The notes below the pieces were generated by a model. That model saw nothing but the letters and a program-made list of their open reading frames with translations. It had not been told where the DNA came from and did not search any database. A stretch of DNA of 64,000 nt from Terriglobia bacterium (GTDB lineage: Bacteria > Acidobacteriota > Terriglobia > JAIQFV01): assembly GCA_028716525.1 (NCBI GenBank), contig JAQUPQ010000018.1, forward strand, positions 1 through 64,000, in the 5' to 3' direction. The position numbers were made by a program, and so were the translations under genes. Each line of letters starts with the position of its first letter. The stretch's first letter is position 1. Positions 43,696 to 52,196 of this stretch are shown piece after piece.

Positions 43696-45693
43696 ATGGC
43701 TCTCATGCGATTTAAAAATCGGCAATGGCTGTTTGTGTTCGCCGCAGTGATGCTCCTGCCCGTGACGGCATGGGCTAAAGATCCCGAAGACACTCGCGGC
43801 CGGATCGACGTCAAGAACTATGTGGTGGATGCCAAGTTTGATGCCGCCTCTCACCAACTGGAAGCGAAGGTCAAAATGCAAGTGGTGGCGCGGGAGTCCG
43901 CGATCTCGGACCTCGATTTGAATTTCAATGGCAACCTGACCCCGACCCGTGTGGTAGATTCGCGAAACCGCACGCTGCGTTACAGCCAGGACGTGGATGC
44001 TTCCAAATTGCGCGTCGAATTGACCAATCCATTGGATAAGTCTCAGGAGGAATCCATCACGATTGAATACCACGGAGTTTTGGAACGTGCCGATCGCAGC
44101 CCGGTTGAGGATGTCCTGTTGGCCAAGGTCGGAGACTCTTCCGGCTATTTCCTGGCGCGATCCTATTGGCTTCCGATGAATGGTTACAACTTCAACCGCG
44201 CCTCCATCCAACTGAACATGACCGTGCCCAGCGGCTTGACCGCGGTCTCGCAAGGGAGATTGCGCGGCGTGGACAAAGGATCAGCGGAGGACGTCTACCA
44301 CTGGCAGACCGATGCTCAGGATTTTCCTCTCACCGTAGCGGTTGGAAAATATGTCGAAACGAAGGTGCCGACAGAATCCATTCCGGTCGTGATGTATTTG
44401 AATGCCTCGGAGGCCGGTTTGGCCAAGTCCTATGGCGAAATGGCCGGCAAGATCATTGATTTCTACACCCGCAAATTCTCGCTATTTCCGTTCGCGGGTT
44501 TGACGATTGCGGAAATTGATGACACCACCTTGGGGGGATATGCGGCCCCGGGCTTGGTTCTGTTGTCCCATCGCGGACTGACGGCCAAGGTGAATTACCG
44601 ATTGTTGGCTCACGAGATTGCCCAGCAATGGTGGGGCCTGAGGATGAGCCCCAAGTTCAAGAGCGACGACTGGTTGAGAGAAGGATTTGCGGCTTATTCC
44701 GCGGCCCTGTTTATTGAGGATTATGCCGGTACGGGCGCTTATGAGGATGAGATGAAGGACATCGGCGTCCGCGCGCTGACTCACGAAGACGCGGGGTCAA
44801 TCTCCAATGCTTCCCGATTGACCGAAGAGACCAATGAATACCGGTCCGTCGTGGAATACAAGGGCGCCTTTGTGCTTCATATGCTCCGCTCCGTGGTTGG
44901 AGATGACAAGTTCTTCAAAATTATCCAAACGGTTGCTACTAAATATGCCTATCAGCCCGTGACGACAGCCGATTTCAAATCGGTCGCCGAGCAAGTCACC
45001 GCCCAGGATTTGACGTACTTTTTTGCGGAGTGGGTCCTTTCGACCGGGGCCCCCGATTTTCGATTGAAATACACGGTGTATCGAACTCAGAAAGGTTTCC
45101 GGGTCCAAGGGCACGTCGAACAGGACATGGACACTCTACGAATGCCGGTGGAAGTCAAAGTGGAAACCCAAGGGAAACCGGAAAGCAAGACAGTGGAAGT
45201 CATCGGGACGAGCTCGGATTTTGAAATCAGCACTTTCGGTCAACCCGTTCGCATCGAATTGGATCCCAACCATCGTCTATTGCGTTATGACGACAAAATC
45301 AAGATCCTGGTGGCCATTCAACGCGGCAAGGATTTGTTTGATCAAGGCGAGTATGTGGAGGCCATTGAGGCTTACCGCAAAGCATTGGACTTGGACAAGC
45401 ACAATTCACTCGCCCAGTATCGCATCGCCGAGGCGTTCTTCGCCCAGCACAATTACAATTCGGCGGCCAACGCCTATCGTGAAGCGCTCAACGGGGATTT
45501 GGAACCGAAATGGATCGAAGTCTTCTGCCACTTGCAGCTCGGGAAGGTTTACGATGCTTTGGGTCAGCGTGAACGCGCCTTGGCCGAGTATCGCCGTGCC
45601 ATCGACTCCAACGACAACACCCAAGGGGCCGTCGACGAGGCCAGAAAATATCAGGCTTCTCCTTACAAAGAGCCCAAGACCGATTTTCGTTAG
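43696..45693 (+). CDS. M1 aminopeptidase-like exported protein with altered zinc site and TPRs
   Basis: The 665-residue precursor has a signal peptide (LFVFAAVMLLPVTAWAK) and a gluzincin-type domain. The expected HExxH-x18-E reads H306-E307-I-A-Q-Q310-W with E329 in WLREGF: the second zinc His is replaced by Gln. The GAMEN exopeptidase loop is also absent (LGGYAAPG). Residues about 540-650 hold three TPR-like repeats (DLFDQGEYVEAIEAYRKALD). Likely a non-catalytic relative or an enzyme with a changed metal site, in the periplasm. No frameshift is present, so it seems maintained. Confidence 0.82.
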   Translation: MALMRFKNRQWLFVFAAVMLLPVTAWAKDPEDTRGRIDVKNYVVDAKFDAASHQLEAKVKMQVVARESAISDLDLNFNGNLTPTRVVDSRNRTLRYSQDVDASKLRVELTNPLDKSQEESITIEYHGVLERADRSPVEDVLLAKVGDSSGYFLARSYWLPMNGYNFNRASIQLNMTVPSGLTAVSQGRLRGVDKGSAEDVYHWQTDAQDFPLTVAVGKYVETKVPTESIPVVMYLNASEAGLAKSYGEMAGKIIDFYTRKFSLFPFAGLTIAEIDDTTLGGYAAPGLVLLSHRGLTAKVNYRLLAHEIAQQWWGLRMSPKFKSDDWLREGFAAYSAALFIEDYAGTGAYEDEMKDIGVRALTHEDAGSISNASRLTEETNEYRSVVEYKGAFVLHMLRSVVGDDKFFKIIQTVATKYAYQPVTTADFKSVAEQVTAQDLTYFFAEWVLSTGAPDFRLKYTVYRTQKGFRVQGHVEQDMDTLRMPVEVKVETQGKPESKTVEVIGTSSDFEISTFGQPVRIELDPNHRLLRYDDKIKILVAIQRGKDLFDQGEYVEAIEAYRKALDLDKHNSLAQYRIAEAFFAQHNYNSAANAYREALNGDLEPKWIEVFCHLQLGKVYDALGQRERALAEYRRAIDSNDNTQGAVDEARKYQASPYKEPKTDFR

Positions 45694-45714
45694 AGGTTGG
45701 GGGGAGCAGGATTC

Positions 45715-46266
45715 CTAATCTTTACTGAAGACAAACGCCGTGAACGCCAAAATTCTGGTTCCCGGCTCCTTCCAAGCCGTCTCCTGCAATCCCGCCTTCA
45801 GGCATGTCTGTTCCAGGAAGCGCTCCCGGTTGAAATGATGTTCCGTCGCGACCTGCGGTAGGAGCAATCCCTGTTGACCGCCTCGGGCGACCATCAATCC
45901 GTGTTTTCCCACCTCGATTTCTTCTACGTTTTGAATTTCAAAGAAGGGGGACAATACGGATATTTCGATCTCAGTATCCGGAAGTTCTCTTGAGGAAAGG
46001 GGAGCAAAGCGCGGGTCGCGTGTGGCCGCCGCCACGGCGCAATCCATGATCGTTTCGTACAGCGGCTTGAACGGCAGAGTGTAACCGATGCATCCGCGAA
46101 GGCGCCCGCGCTGAGTTAAGGTCACAAAGGCCCCATGGGGTTCTTGGAGGGGTCCGGGGGGCACATCTTGAGGAGACGGGGGCGGGCTGCCGCTCAAAGA
46201 ACGATCAATGCTTTGGCGCGCCAAAGACAGCAGGAAGGACTGCTCAGTCTTGTTTAGCTGCCACAT
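45715..46266 (-). CDS. amrA: AMMECR1-domain protein (AmmeMemoRadiSam system protein A)
   Basis: The 183-residue protein has the AMMECR1 signature LRGCIGYTLPFKPLYETIMD, AAATRDPRFAPLSSRELPDT, EIEISVLSPF and GLLLPQVATEHHFNRERFLE. The family often occurs with Memo and radical-SAM partners in the AmmeMemoRadiSam system, whose role is not settled. Those partners are not adjacent here. It overlaps the upstream pgsA by 23 bp, so the two are co-transcribed. Confidence 0.85.
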   Translation of the reverse strand: MWQLNKTEQSFLLSLARQSIDRSLSGSPPPSPQDVPPGPLQEPHGAFVTLTQRGRLRGCIGYTLPFKPLYETIMDCAVAAATRDPRFAPLSSRELPDTEIEISVLSPFFEIQNVEEIEVGKHGLMVARGGQQGLLLPQVATEHHFNRERFLEQTCLKAGLQETAWKEPGTRILAFTAFVFSKD

Positions 46267-46942
46267 CGCGTCTCATCCTTCGGCGAAGAAGAATTGACCG
46301 GCGACGGCGCTGTCGCTCTTTGATGCTGTCGTCCACCTTCCCCCAAAACCGGCGGAAATATTGGACGGCCGAGAGTACGGCAAAAAATCCAACCAGATAG
46401 AGCGTAATCTTACCCAAAAGCTCAAAATGCAGGAAGCGGTTCATCAAGCGCAGAAACTCAAACGACGGATAACTCGTGGCGAGAACGTTGTAGTTACTGG
46501 CAATGATGATCAGCGTGATGGCAATGACCTGCATGATCATTTTGATCTTCCCGAATTGTGAGGCGTCGATCGTGAATCCCTCGGCGGAGGCGATGCTTCT
46601 CAAACCCGACACCACAAACTCGCGCCCGATGATCAACACCACCATCCAGGCGGGCACCCAGGGCACAGTCTTGACCAGCGAAATCAGCGCCGCCGAGATC
46701 AGCAGCTTGTCCGCGATGGGATCCAGGAGAATGCCCAGCGTGGTCACCTGCCCCCGTTTTCGCGCAAAGTAACCATCCAGGGAATCGGTAATGGCTGCGG
46801 CCAAAAACAAGGTCACCGCGATGAACATATGATACTTGGCATAAACTGCGGGGAAGATCGGTGAGCGGCTGGACAACAGCACCACCACTAACACGGGGAC
46901 TAGAAAGATCCGCGAAAGCGTCAATGCATTGGGAAGATTCAT
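46244..46942 (-). CDS. pgsA: CDP-diacylglycerol-glycerol-3-phosphate 3-phosphatidyltransferase
   Basis: The 232-residue membrane protein has the CDP-alcohol phosphotransferase motif spread over DSLDGYFARKRGQ and LGILLDPIADKLL. It starts with MNLPNALTLSRIFLVPVLVV, typical of PgsA. Several helices and a basic C-terminal tail (KERQRRRRSILLRRRMRR), somewhat longer than usual, follow. It makes phosphatidylglycerophosphate, the precursor of phosphatidylglycerol and cardiolipin. Confidence 0.92.
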   Translation of the reverse strand: MNLPNALTLSRIFLVPVLVVVLLSSRSPIFPAVYAKYHMFIAVTLFLAAAITDSLDGYFARKRGQVTTLGILLDPIADKLLISAALISLVKTVPWVPAWMVVLIIGREFVVSGLRSIASAEGFTIDASQFGKIKMIMQVIAITLIIIASNYNVLATSYPSFEFLRLMNRFLHFELLGKITLYLVGFFAVLSAVQYFRRFWGKVDDSIKERQRRRRSILLRRRMRRDVAAKQD

Positions 46943-47131
46943 GCTCGTCGGGCGGCAAAAAAACCGTGCGTTCGATTATGTGCGATTCGGAGTCGAGCCA
47001 GCGCAAGGAAATCGCCAAACTATAGCCTACCGCCGCAAAGAGTGTCAACCAAGGCCGTGGAAGGAGAACGAATTCATGTTCAAGGCTTTCTCGTGGGGTT
47101 GAAGAGTTTCAGGAGTTGAAGTTGGGGAGGG

Positions 47132-49342
47132 TTAATCCAAAGGTTCAAAAACAAACCACGATTCCACGCGGCTCTGGCGCAACGTGATTCCAAGGCCCCG
47201 GTCGAAATCCACCAGGCTTTCGCGCGAACCCGGCAGAACGATGCGCACCGAAGATTGGGTGCGGGACGCCAGTGTTTTTGCCTCCAGCCCTGGAGAAAGC
47301 CGATTGGCGGAATCCGTCTGCCGGTACGTGCCGGTGGTTTGAATGAAGTCGATGGTGTCTTCGGAGCCGGATACGATGAGGCCGGGCTTGTCAAAGAGCA
47401 ACACCGAAAAGTCGAAATCCAGGGGGGTACGCAATTTCCAGATCGCGGTGGCGGGGCCGAGCTTGCGTGTCAGTGTTGAGATGCGGCTCCCGAGTTGAAG
47501 ATCCGCCAGCTGCGGAAGTTTTTCCTGGCTGTCATCCTCACGGCGCGGCCAGGGGCGATTGAGTTTGTTGTACGCCATGCGCAACCAGCCATCGCGGTCA
47601 CCGGACGAAAGATCGGCATAACGTTGGTACTCCATCCGGGCTGCCGTGACATTGTTTTTCAACTCCTGAACACGGGCTTGGTTGAAATGGGGATCGGCAA
47701 AATGCGCATCGATCTGTGCGGCCTGCCGGAAAAACTCGGAGGCTTTATCCAACTGGGATTGTTTGGCCGCAATGACGCCGAGATTATTCAAAGCTCGAGC
47801 TCTCTCCGCAGGCGTGGGCTTCAGGTTCAACACCCGTTGCAATTGCTTCCGGGCCCCTTCTTCATCGCCTTTGTCATCCAAGGCGCCCGCTAGATTAATT
47901 CCGACCGCCACGTACTGCGGGTCGCGCGCCATGGCCTGCTGATACTCGGCGATGGCTTTATCGAGATACAGCAAGAAGAGGTTATCCTTGGGCAATTCTT
48001 CTCGAATCGGCTCGATGGCTCGCGCCACGGGATCCAGAATGACGGATTTCTTGAATCCCCAGTTTTCCGGAGAATATTCCAGCGCGAACTTGTGGTAGGC
48101 CAAACCCAGATTGTTGTAGGCCTCCCGGCTCGGGAACAATTTGGATACCTGCTCGAACACCGCCACGGAGCGGCTGTATTGCTCGGTATTAAAGAAAGAA
48201 ATGCCGGCGCGGAATAAATCAATGCTCTGTTCGATGGAATTCAACTCCGAAGCGGCTTCTCCCAATCGCGCCTGGACCTCGGGATGCGAAGCATCCGAGG
48301 CCTTGGGAACCTGCTGGATTTGTTGGAAGAGGTCCCGGGCGGCATCGGCCCGAAAGCCGGCGACCGAGGCCAGAAAGACTCCCAACCGATCAGCTTGAAG
48401 TTCAATCTGTTGCTGCTGCCGCGGCAAAAGCGGGGTGGCCTGCGAATTACTGGAAAACGAGAGAATGCATTGTGCCGGATGCTCCAGGTGAGCCACCTCG
48501 TGTGCCAGCAGGAATGCCAGTTCATCGCGGTCTTGGGCCAGCGCCAAATAGCGTGTGGAAATCGTCAACTCGCCCTTCGGAGAAATCTCGGCAATGTATT
48601 GGTCTGAAGGCACCACGTTCAGTTGAATCGGCCGCCCTCGTGTCCCATCGGCCACACGCAGAATCTCCGCCAGAATTTCCTGAGCGTTCTTCACGGCGGC
48701 AGGGTCGACTTGGGGCGTCGTCGGGGAAACAGGGGCGGGAGTTCCAGTCTTGTTCCCGGCGATTTCATTGGGAGGAACCGATCTTGGGATTCGATGGTAA
48801 ATGGCGATGCCGGCCAGAAGCAGAATCACAACCGCGGCAGCCGCTCCCACCCATTGCGGCCGCAGTCCGGAACCACTCATCCATCCGAAAACACGATCCA
48901 TCAAGCCGATAGGGGCTTGACCCGGATTCCGCGCTATCTCAGCCTCACCAATGGCGCGAGCCTTGGAAAGGATAAAGGCCGGGACTTCGATGTCCGCTTG
49001 CTCAAACTCTGAAATCTCGGATTCTAAATGAAGGATGGAATTTCGACAGGAGGCACAACCCGGCAGGTGAGATTCAAACGCGCTGCGTTCCGGGGTATCC
49101 ATTCGGTCATCGAGATACGCCAGACGCACTTCATCATCAAATTTCTGTACGCATTGCTCCGAGGCCTTGTGCAGTTCATTGTAAATCGGCAGTGAAGCAG
49201 AACGTGTGGTGGCCCAAACTACCTTGATGGTGTCTTGGCAGGAAGTGCAGGAGCTCAGATGTTCCCACTCCGCGTCTGAGAGAAGACTGGAATTCTCTCC
49301 CAGCAGCCACTCTCTAATTCTTCCTTTGTCCAAGCAATTCAT
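47132..49342 (-). CDS. Zinc-finger anti-sigma-like protein fused to M48 protease and TPRs
   Basis: I start at ATG 49342 (MNCLDKGRIREWLL); GTG 49387 is an alternative. The 736-residue protein has two zf-HC2-type fingers, H28xxxC32xxC35 and H92xxxC96xxC99, then one membrane helix (about 162-180, AAAAVVILLLAGIAIY). An M48-like metalloprotease domain follows with H281-E282-VA-H285 and the third ligand in IELQADRLGVF. Five or more TPRs (about 370-620) and a C-terminal beta region complete it. zf-HC2 domains bind sigma factors, and the sigma gene lies 122 bp upstream. I infer a membrane anti-sigma factor with its own periplasmic protease. Such a fusion is unusual. Confidence 0.85.
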   Translation of the reverse strand: MNCLDKGRIREWLLGENSSLLSDAEWEHLSSCTSCQDTIKVVWATTRSASLPIYNELHKASEQCVQKFDDEVRLAYLDDRMDTPERSAFESHLPGCASCRNSILHLESEISEFEQADIEVPAFILSKARAIGEAEIARNPGQAPIGLMDRVFGWMSGSGLRPQWVGAAAAVVILLLAGIAIYHRIPRSVPPNEIAGNKTGTPAPVSPTTPQVDPAAVKNAQEILAEILRVADGTRGRPIQLNVVPSDQYIAEISPKGELTISTRYLALAQDRDELAFLLAHEVAHLEHPAQCILSFSSNSQATPLLPRQQQQIELQADRLGVFLASVAGFRADAARDLFQQIQQVPKASDASHPEVQARLGEAASELNSIEQSIDLFRAGISFFNTEQYSRSVAVFEQVSKLFPSREAYNNLGLAYHKFALEYSPENWGFKKSVILDPVARAIEPIREELPKDNLFLLYLDKAIAEYQQAMARDPQYVAVGINLAGALDDKGDEEGARKQLQRVLNLKPTPAERARALNNLGVIAAKQSQLDKASEFFRQAAQIDAHFADPHFNQARVQELKNNVTAARMEYQRYADLSSGDRDGWLRMAYNKLNRPWPRREDDSQEKLPQLADLQLGSRISTLTRKLGPATAIWKLRTPLDFDFSVLLFDKPGLIVSGSEDTIDFIQTTGTYRQTDSANRLSPGLEAKTLASRTQSSVRIVLPGSRESLVDFDRGLGITLRQSRVESWFVFEPLD

Positions 49343-49464
49343 ATACTTAGCTCGTCCGTCAAAAGGGCCCGTTGAAGCCGCTCCCACGACACGATCTTTA
49401 TCAACAAACAGCGTTTGCTGCCTGTTGCATCCCCATTAGACGGAAAGATTCTTTCATTTTTGAA

Positions 49465-50346
49465 CTACTCTCCGAAGCTATCCTTAAGAATTTGCACATC
49501 AAATCCTTGACGCCGCAATTCCTCTCCAAGCCGGTCTTTAATTTGGTTCAAAAGGGTGTAAACCTTCTCGGAGGGACGAATCTTCATTTTGAGTGCGATT
49601 TCTTTTGCTGAAAGGCCTTTGTCGAATCGCAACACAAAGAGCCGGCGCTCTTCAAAGGGAAGGGCCTCGACCAAACGGCTGAAGGCCGTGGTCAACCGTT
49701 GAAAATTTTCCTCGCGCTCCAGGCGGTTAAGAAGATTTTCCGGGTTGAGGGAGGAGTCCGGGAATTCCGGCATCAAATCTCCATCCGGCAACGTAGAGAC
49801 GGTTTGAACATTGGCCGGGTAGTCGGCCAGGACCCGGCGTTCTCTGATCTTCTGGATTCGACCGCGCATCTTGATGCTGAGCGAGTCGTGGACTTGATCC
49901 ATGGCCGCATCAATGGCGGCGTCGGTGGCTTTCTCACCGTAGGCAGATTTCATCCTGAGGGCCGCTTCTTCGAAGGAAAGATTTTCCCAAAATCGCATCT
50001 TGAACAAGCTTTGGGCAAATTCCGGGAGGCGCTTGATGCGCTCCGGCAAAGTTCTTCTTCCGAACTTGCTGCGGGTAAAATCCGACTTGAGATTTCCCAG
50101 CAAGGTGACCAGGTAGGAACTGAGCTTGCACCGAAATTTGAAGGACTTGAGCTTCTTGAAATTGTTTGCGGCCAGGGCTTCATACACGAACAAATTGAAA
50201 TCCGAGGCCATGTCGACATCATGAAACGACTTCACCGCATAGGAGTAAATGAGGCGGGCATAAGTGTCCAGAAAGATACTCCACCCCTTGTGGGGGTCTT
50301 CTTGGAGCATTTCAATGAGACGTTTGTCGTCGATTTGACTGGCCAT
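49465..50346 (-). CDS. ECF-like sigma-70 factor with duplicated region-4-like segment
   Basis: The 293-residue protein has a region 2-like N terminus (TYARLIYSYAVKSFHDVDMA; CKLSSYLVTLLGNLKSDFTR). A canonical region 4 lies at about residues 229-275 (LPFEERRLFVLRF, then LSAKEIALKMK). A second, similar segment at residues 107-133 (LPEFAQSLFKMRF, LSFEEAALRMK) matches it at 13 of 27 positions without gaps. ECF factors are normally about 170-200 residues. It probably forms a signalling pair with the zinc-finger/M48 protein. The 244 bp upstream hold no gene and may carry its own promoter. Confidence 0.85.
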   Translation of the reverse strand: MASQIDDKRLIEMLQEDPHKGWSIFLDTYARLIYSYAVKSFHDVDMASDFNLFVYEALAANNFKKLKSFKFRCKLSSYLVTLLGNLKSDFTRSKFGRRTLPERIKRLPEFAQSLFKMRFWENLSFEEAALRMKSAYGEKATDAAIDAAMDQVHDSLSIKMRGRIQKIRERRVLADYPANVQTVSTLPDGDLMPEFPDSSLNPENLLNRLEREENFQRLTTAFSRLVEALPFEERRLFVLRFDKGLSAKEIALKMKIRPSEKVYTLLNQIKDRLGEELRRQGFDVQILKDSFGE

Positions 50347-50590
50347 GATGTCGGGCGGCTGCCTGAAACGAGCCGTATTTTATAATGGATGTCGGGGGGT
50401 GACAACTGAACGGCTGCCGCGATCGTCATGCCGCACGAGTTCTTCTTTCACACTCAGGGTTGAACGTTGTGATCTAGGGAAAGAATCGAAGCTCCGCTGG
50501 AAGGATATTTTCGGTGGGGCTTCGTTCAAAATGCGTCACCATTAAACAGCGAGACCGCGACATCCCGGCGTTTTTGAATGAATTCCGAAC

Positions 50591-51262
50591 TCATTTTTTT
50601 AAAATGGGCTTATAGCCCAGCGCAACAAGTTTTCCTTTGGCCTGGTCAGCCGCGGCCAAATCGGTGAAGGGCCCGACCTGTACACGAAACAGCTTATCGC
50701 CGCTGGAATCGGCGGGCGGCGAAACCAAAAAAGCGTGGAACCCGGCGTCTTTCAATTTGCGAACCAGCGCTTCCGCGTCCACCGATTTCGACAGAGCGGC
50801 GACTTGGAAGAGAAGGGTTGCGGTTGCCGGTGATGTCTTGCTGGCCGGGTTCGAGGGAGCTGCCGCCGGGGCATTGGTGGAACTTGCGGGTGCCTTCGGT
50901 TTTTCCGTTTTCAATCCCTGTCCCGGCGCCGTGGTTTCGGAGGACGTGGAAGTCGCTTTTCCTTCCACCGCTTGATAGAAACTCAGTTCTTTGCCGATAG
51001 CTTCCTGAGCGGCCTTTCCGGAGGAGGGTTCTTCAGTGGAGGAAGACCTTTTGGCGGCGGTCTTCGTGCTTGTCGCGGCGGCATCAGGAGCCGGAGACTT
51101 GGCGTTCTCAACACGGAGTCCGATATCACGCTGTTCTCTTCCAATCAGAAATCCCAGCGCGAAGAAGACGGCGCACAAAATAACCGCGCCAAAGAAGATA
51201 AACACGAGTTGGCGGTTTTCCAGCACAATCTCATAGTCCCCCGACGTTCGTTTTGTGGTCAT
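50591..51262 (-). CDS. SPOR-domain membrane protein
   Basis: The 223-residue protein has a short cytoplasmic start, one membrane helix (LVFIFFGAVILCAVFFALGF), an Ala/Ser/Pro/Thr-rich periplasmic linker of about 90 residues and a C-terminal SPOR domain (LFQVAALSKSVDAEALVRKL; FRVQVGPFTDLAAADQAKGK). SPOR domains bind denuded peptidoglycan glycans at division sites. It follows the slipin gene by 26 bp, so it is probably in the same transcript. Confidence 0.88.
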   Translation of the reverse strand: MTTKRTSGDYEIVLENRQLVFIFFGAVILCAVFFALGFLIGREQRDIGLRVENAKSPAPDAAATSTKTAAKRSSSTEEPSSGKAAQEAIGKELSFYQAVEGKATSTSSETTAPGQGLKTEKPKAPASSTNAPAAAPSNPASKTSPATATLLFQVAALSKSVDAEALVRKLKDAGFHAFLVSPPADSSGDKLFRVQVGPFTDLAAADQAKGKLVALGYKPILKK

Positions 51263-51288
51263 GTCCCTCGCTCCGTCCCCGTGATGAC

Positions 51289-52053
51289 TTAAGATTTCTT
51301 TAGCGCCGCGGTCCAGGTGCTGATGAGATCAATCGGCAGCGGAAAGACAATGGTCGTGTTTTTTTCCACGCCGATTTCGGTCAAGGTCTGCAGATAGCGC
51401 AACTGCATGGCAGTGGGTTGAGCCGAAAGAACCTGGGCCGCTTCCATCAATTTATGCGAAGCCTGCAATTCGCCTTCGGCATGGATGATCTTGGCCCGCT
51501 TTTCGCGCTCTGCTTCCGCCTGTTTGGCGATGGCGCGCTGCATTTCCTGCGGCAGGTCTACCTGCTTGACTTCCACGAGAGCCACCTTGATGCCCCATGG
51601 ACCCGTGTGCTGATCGATGATCGCTTGCAGGCGTTCGTTCAACTTCTCGCGCTGCGAGAGCAGGTCGTCCAGGTCCACCTCGCCCAACACGGAACGCAGT
51701 GTGGTTTGAGCCAATTGGGATGTCGCAAAATAATAATCTCTCACCTGCACGATGGCCTGGCGCGGCTCGATGACACGGAAATACACCACCGCGTTGACCT
51801 TCACAGCCACGTTGTCCCGAGTGATGACATCCTGGGGTGGGACTTCATGCGTTTCCAGCCGCAGCGACACGCGAACCATACGGTCAATGGGCTTGAACAC
51901 GAAAATAATTCCCGGACCTTTAGCTTGTTCCAACAAGCGGCCCAATCGAAAAATCACGCCGCGTTCGTATTCCGCCAGGATCTTGATGCAACTGAGCAGG
52001 TACAGGATCACGATAATGACTGCAATCATCCAGAACTGGAAGTCTCCTTGCAT
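51289..52053 (-). CDS. Slipin (stomatin/SPFH family) membrane protein
   Basis: The 254-residue protein has an N-terminal membrane segment ([17 protein letters not shown]) and the SPFH core: [60 protein letters not shown] and [21 protein letters not shown] coiled-coil region follows. Slipins form ring-like membrane assemblies and are typically encoded with NfeD proteins, as here (143 bp upstream). They are thought to regulate membrane proteases or microdomains. Confidence 0.9.
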   Translation of the reverse strand: MQGDFQFWMIAVIIVILYLLSCIKILAEYERGVIFRLGRLLEQAKGPGIIFVFKPIDRMVRVSLRLETHEVPPQDVITRDNVAVKVNAVVYFRVIEPRQAIVQVRDYYFATSQLAQTTLRSVLGEVDLDDLLSQREKLNERLQAIIDQHTGPWGIKVALVEVKQVDLPQEMQRAIAKQAEAEREKRAKIIHAEGELQASHKLMEAAQVLSAQPTAMQLRYLQTLTEIGVEKNTTIVFPLPIDLISTWTAALKKS

Positions 52054-52196
52054 GTTTCCTCCTTAAGATGTCGGTTTGCAGGCCCCATTGTGCATTTAGA
52101 ATGAATCGAACGCAACCCTTCTTACTTCGGCCCCCACGTTGTCTTGATCCTAAATCGGATTGTGGTTGTGGGTTAGGATCACCACGGAATCGATCT

